Shown one piece after another: positions 62,804-62,858 of a stretch of 62,858 nucleotides of DNA (positions are counted from its first letter, which is position 1; each line of letters begins with the position of its first letter). The notes under the pieces are model-generated. The model worked only from the letters and a program-made list of their open reading frames with translations, searched no databases and was not told the origin of the DNA. This DNA is from Deltaproteobacteria bacterium (lineage in GTDB: Bacteria; Desulfobacterota; Desulfomonilia; UBA1062), in contig JAHDQN010000014.1 of NCBI GenBank assembly GCA_018433775.1, positions 1-62,858 on the forward strand. Reading direction: 5' to 3'. Both the position numbers and the translations under genes were made by a program.

Positions 62804-62858
62804 ATGGAAAAAATCACGATAAAGATCAATGGAAAAGACATCGAGGCCGTCAAGGACC
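62804..62858 (+). CDS. NuoG/HndD/FdhA-like subunit, N-terminal fragment
   Basis: Only the first 18 codons are in the window: MEKITIKINGKDIEAVKD. This looks like the start of the 2Fe-2S (plant-ferredoxin-type) domain that opens NuoG, HndD-type [FeFe] hydrogenases and some formate dehydrogenases. AAGGA lies upstream. Which of these it is decides what the complex does, and cannot be seen here. Confidence 0.6.
   Translation, partial: MEKITIKINGKDIEAVKD

Overview
The window reads as one contiguous chromosomal segment of a GC-rich, motile, probably strictly anaerobic bacterium of the Deltaproteobacteria/Desulfobacterota type. The reasons are two four-subunit 2-oxoacid:ferredoxin oxidoreductase operons, NADH-linked Fe-S flavoprotein subunits of the HndA/HndC type, a PflX-like radical SAM protein, sigma-54 control of flagellar genes and dense cyclic-di-GMP signalling. 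This is inference from gene content; no rRNA or tRNA gene was seen.

Layout. 1-5.3 kb: 3' end of rpoD with its terminator, a 5'-truncated PPC-domain protein, a tiny Asp-Arg-rich secreted protein, an outer-membrane beta-barrel and a phosphomannomutase. 5.4-10.1 kb: an SH3/coiled-coil membrane protein and a threonine dehydratase, converging by 40 bp on the first POR operon (gamma-delta-alpha-beta, minus strand). 10.4-20.8 kb: diguanylate cyclase plus PilZ receptor, PBP1B-type penicillin-binding protein, a Zn/NUDIX/eIF2B-like fusion, an acyl-CoA-ligase-like protein overlapping a PflX-like radical SAM protein, and a membrane PAS/HD-GYP phosphodiesterase. 21-23.9 kb: alanine dehydrogenase, an orphan ABC binding protein and a frameshifted PEP-CTERM relic.

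23.9-37.4 kb (minus strand): the flagellar operon flgB-flgC-fliE-F-G-H-I-J-motE behind a well-matched sigma-54 promoter. Upstream lie a sigma-54 activator, a large TPR protein, a second NtrC-type regulator, an IHF/HU gene with a near-perfect sigma-70 promoter, and rluB. 37.7-41.1 kb: a TPP-riboswitch-controlled thiamin operon (thi4-thiE-thiC) with an intrinsic attenuator. 41.1-51.3 kb: a palindromic repeat, an M50 protease that may be leaderless, trpS, scpA, scpB, a PilZ-methyltransferase fusion, a mogA / helical-repeat / EF-G-paralogue operon, holB and an orphan membrane sensor. 51.4-57 kb: a FecCD/BtuC-type ABC importer, an Smr protein and a LysR regulator. 57.4 kb to the end: the second POR operon, continuing into NuoE/HndA, NuoF/HndC and the first 18 codons of a NuoG/HndD-like subunit.

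How the parts fit together (inference). Alanine dehydrogenase and threonine dehydratase make pyruvate and 2-oxobutyrate, both possible POR substrates. The second POR operon carries its own flavoprotein/NADH module, which would pass electrons between ferredoxin and NAD(H). C-di-GMP is made (GGDEF), degraded (HD-GYP) and sensed (two PilZ proteins) within this segment, close to the flagellar genes. The least explained items are the POR-Hnd operon, the PilZ-methyltransferase, the NUDIX/eIF2B-like fusion, the EF-G paralogue lacking its catalytic histidine, and the two copies of a 24-bp inverted-repeat element.
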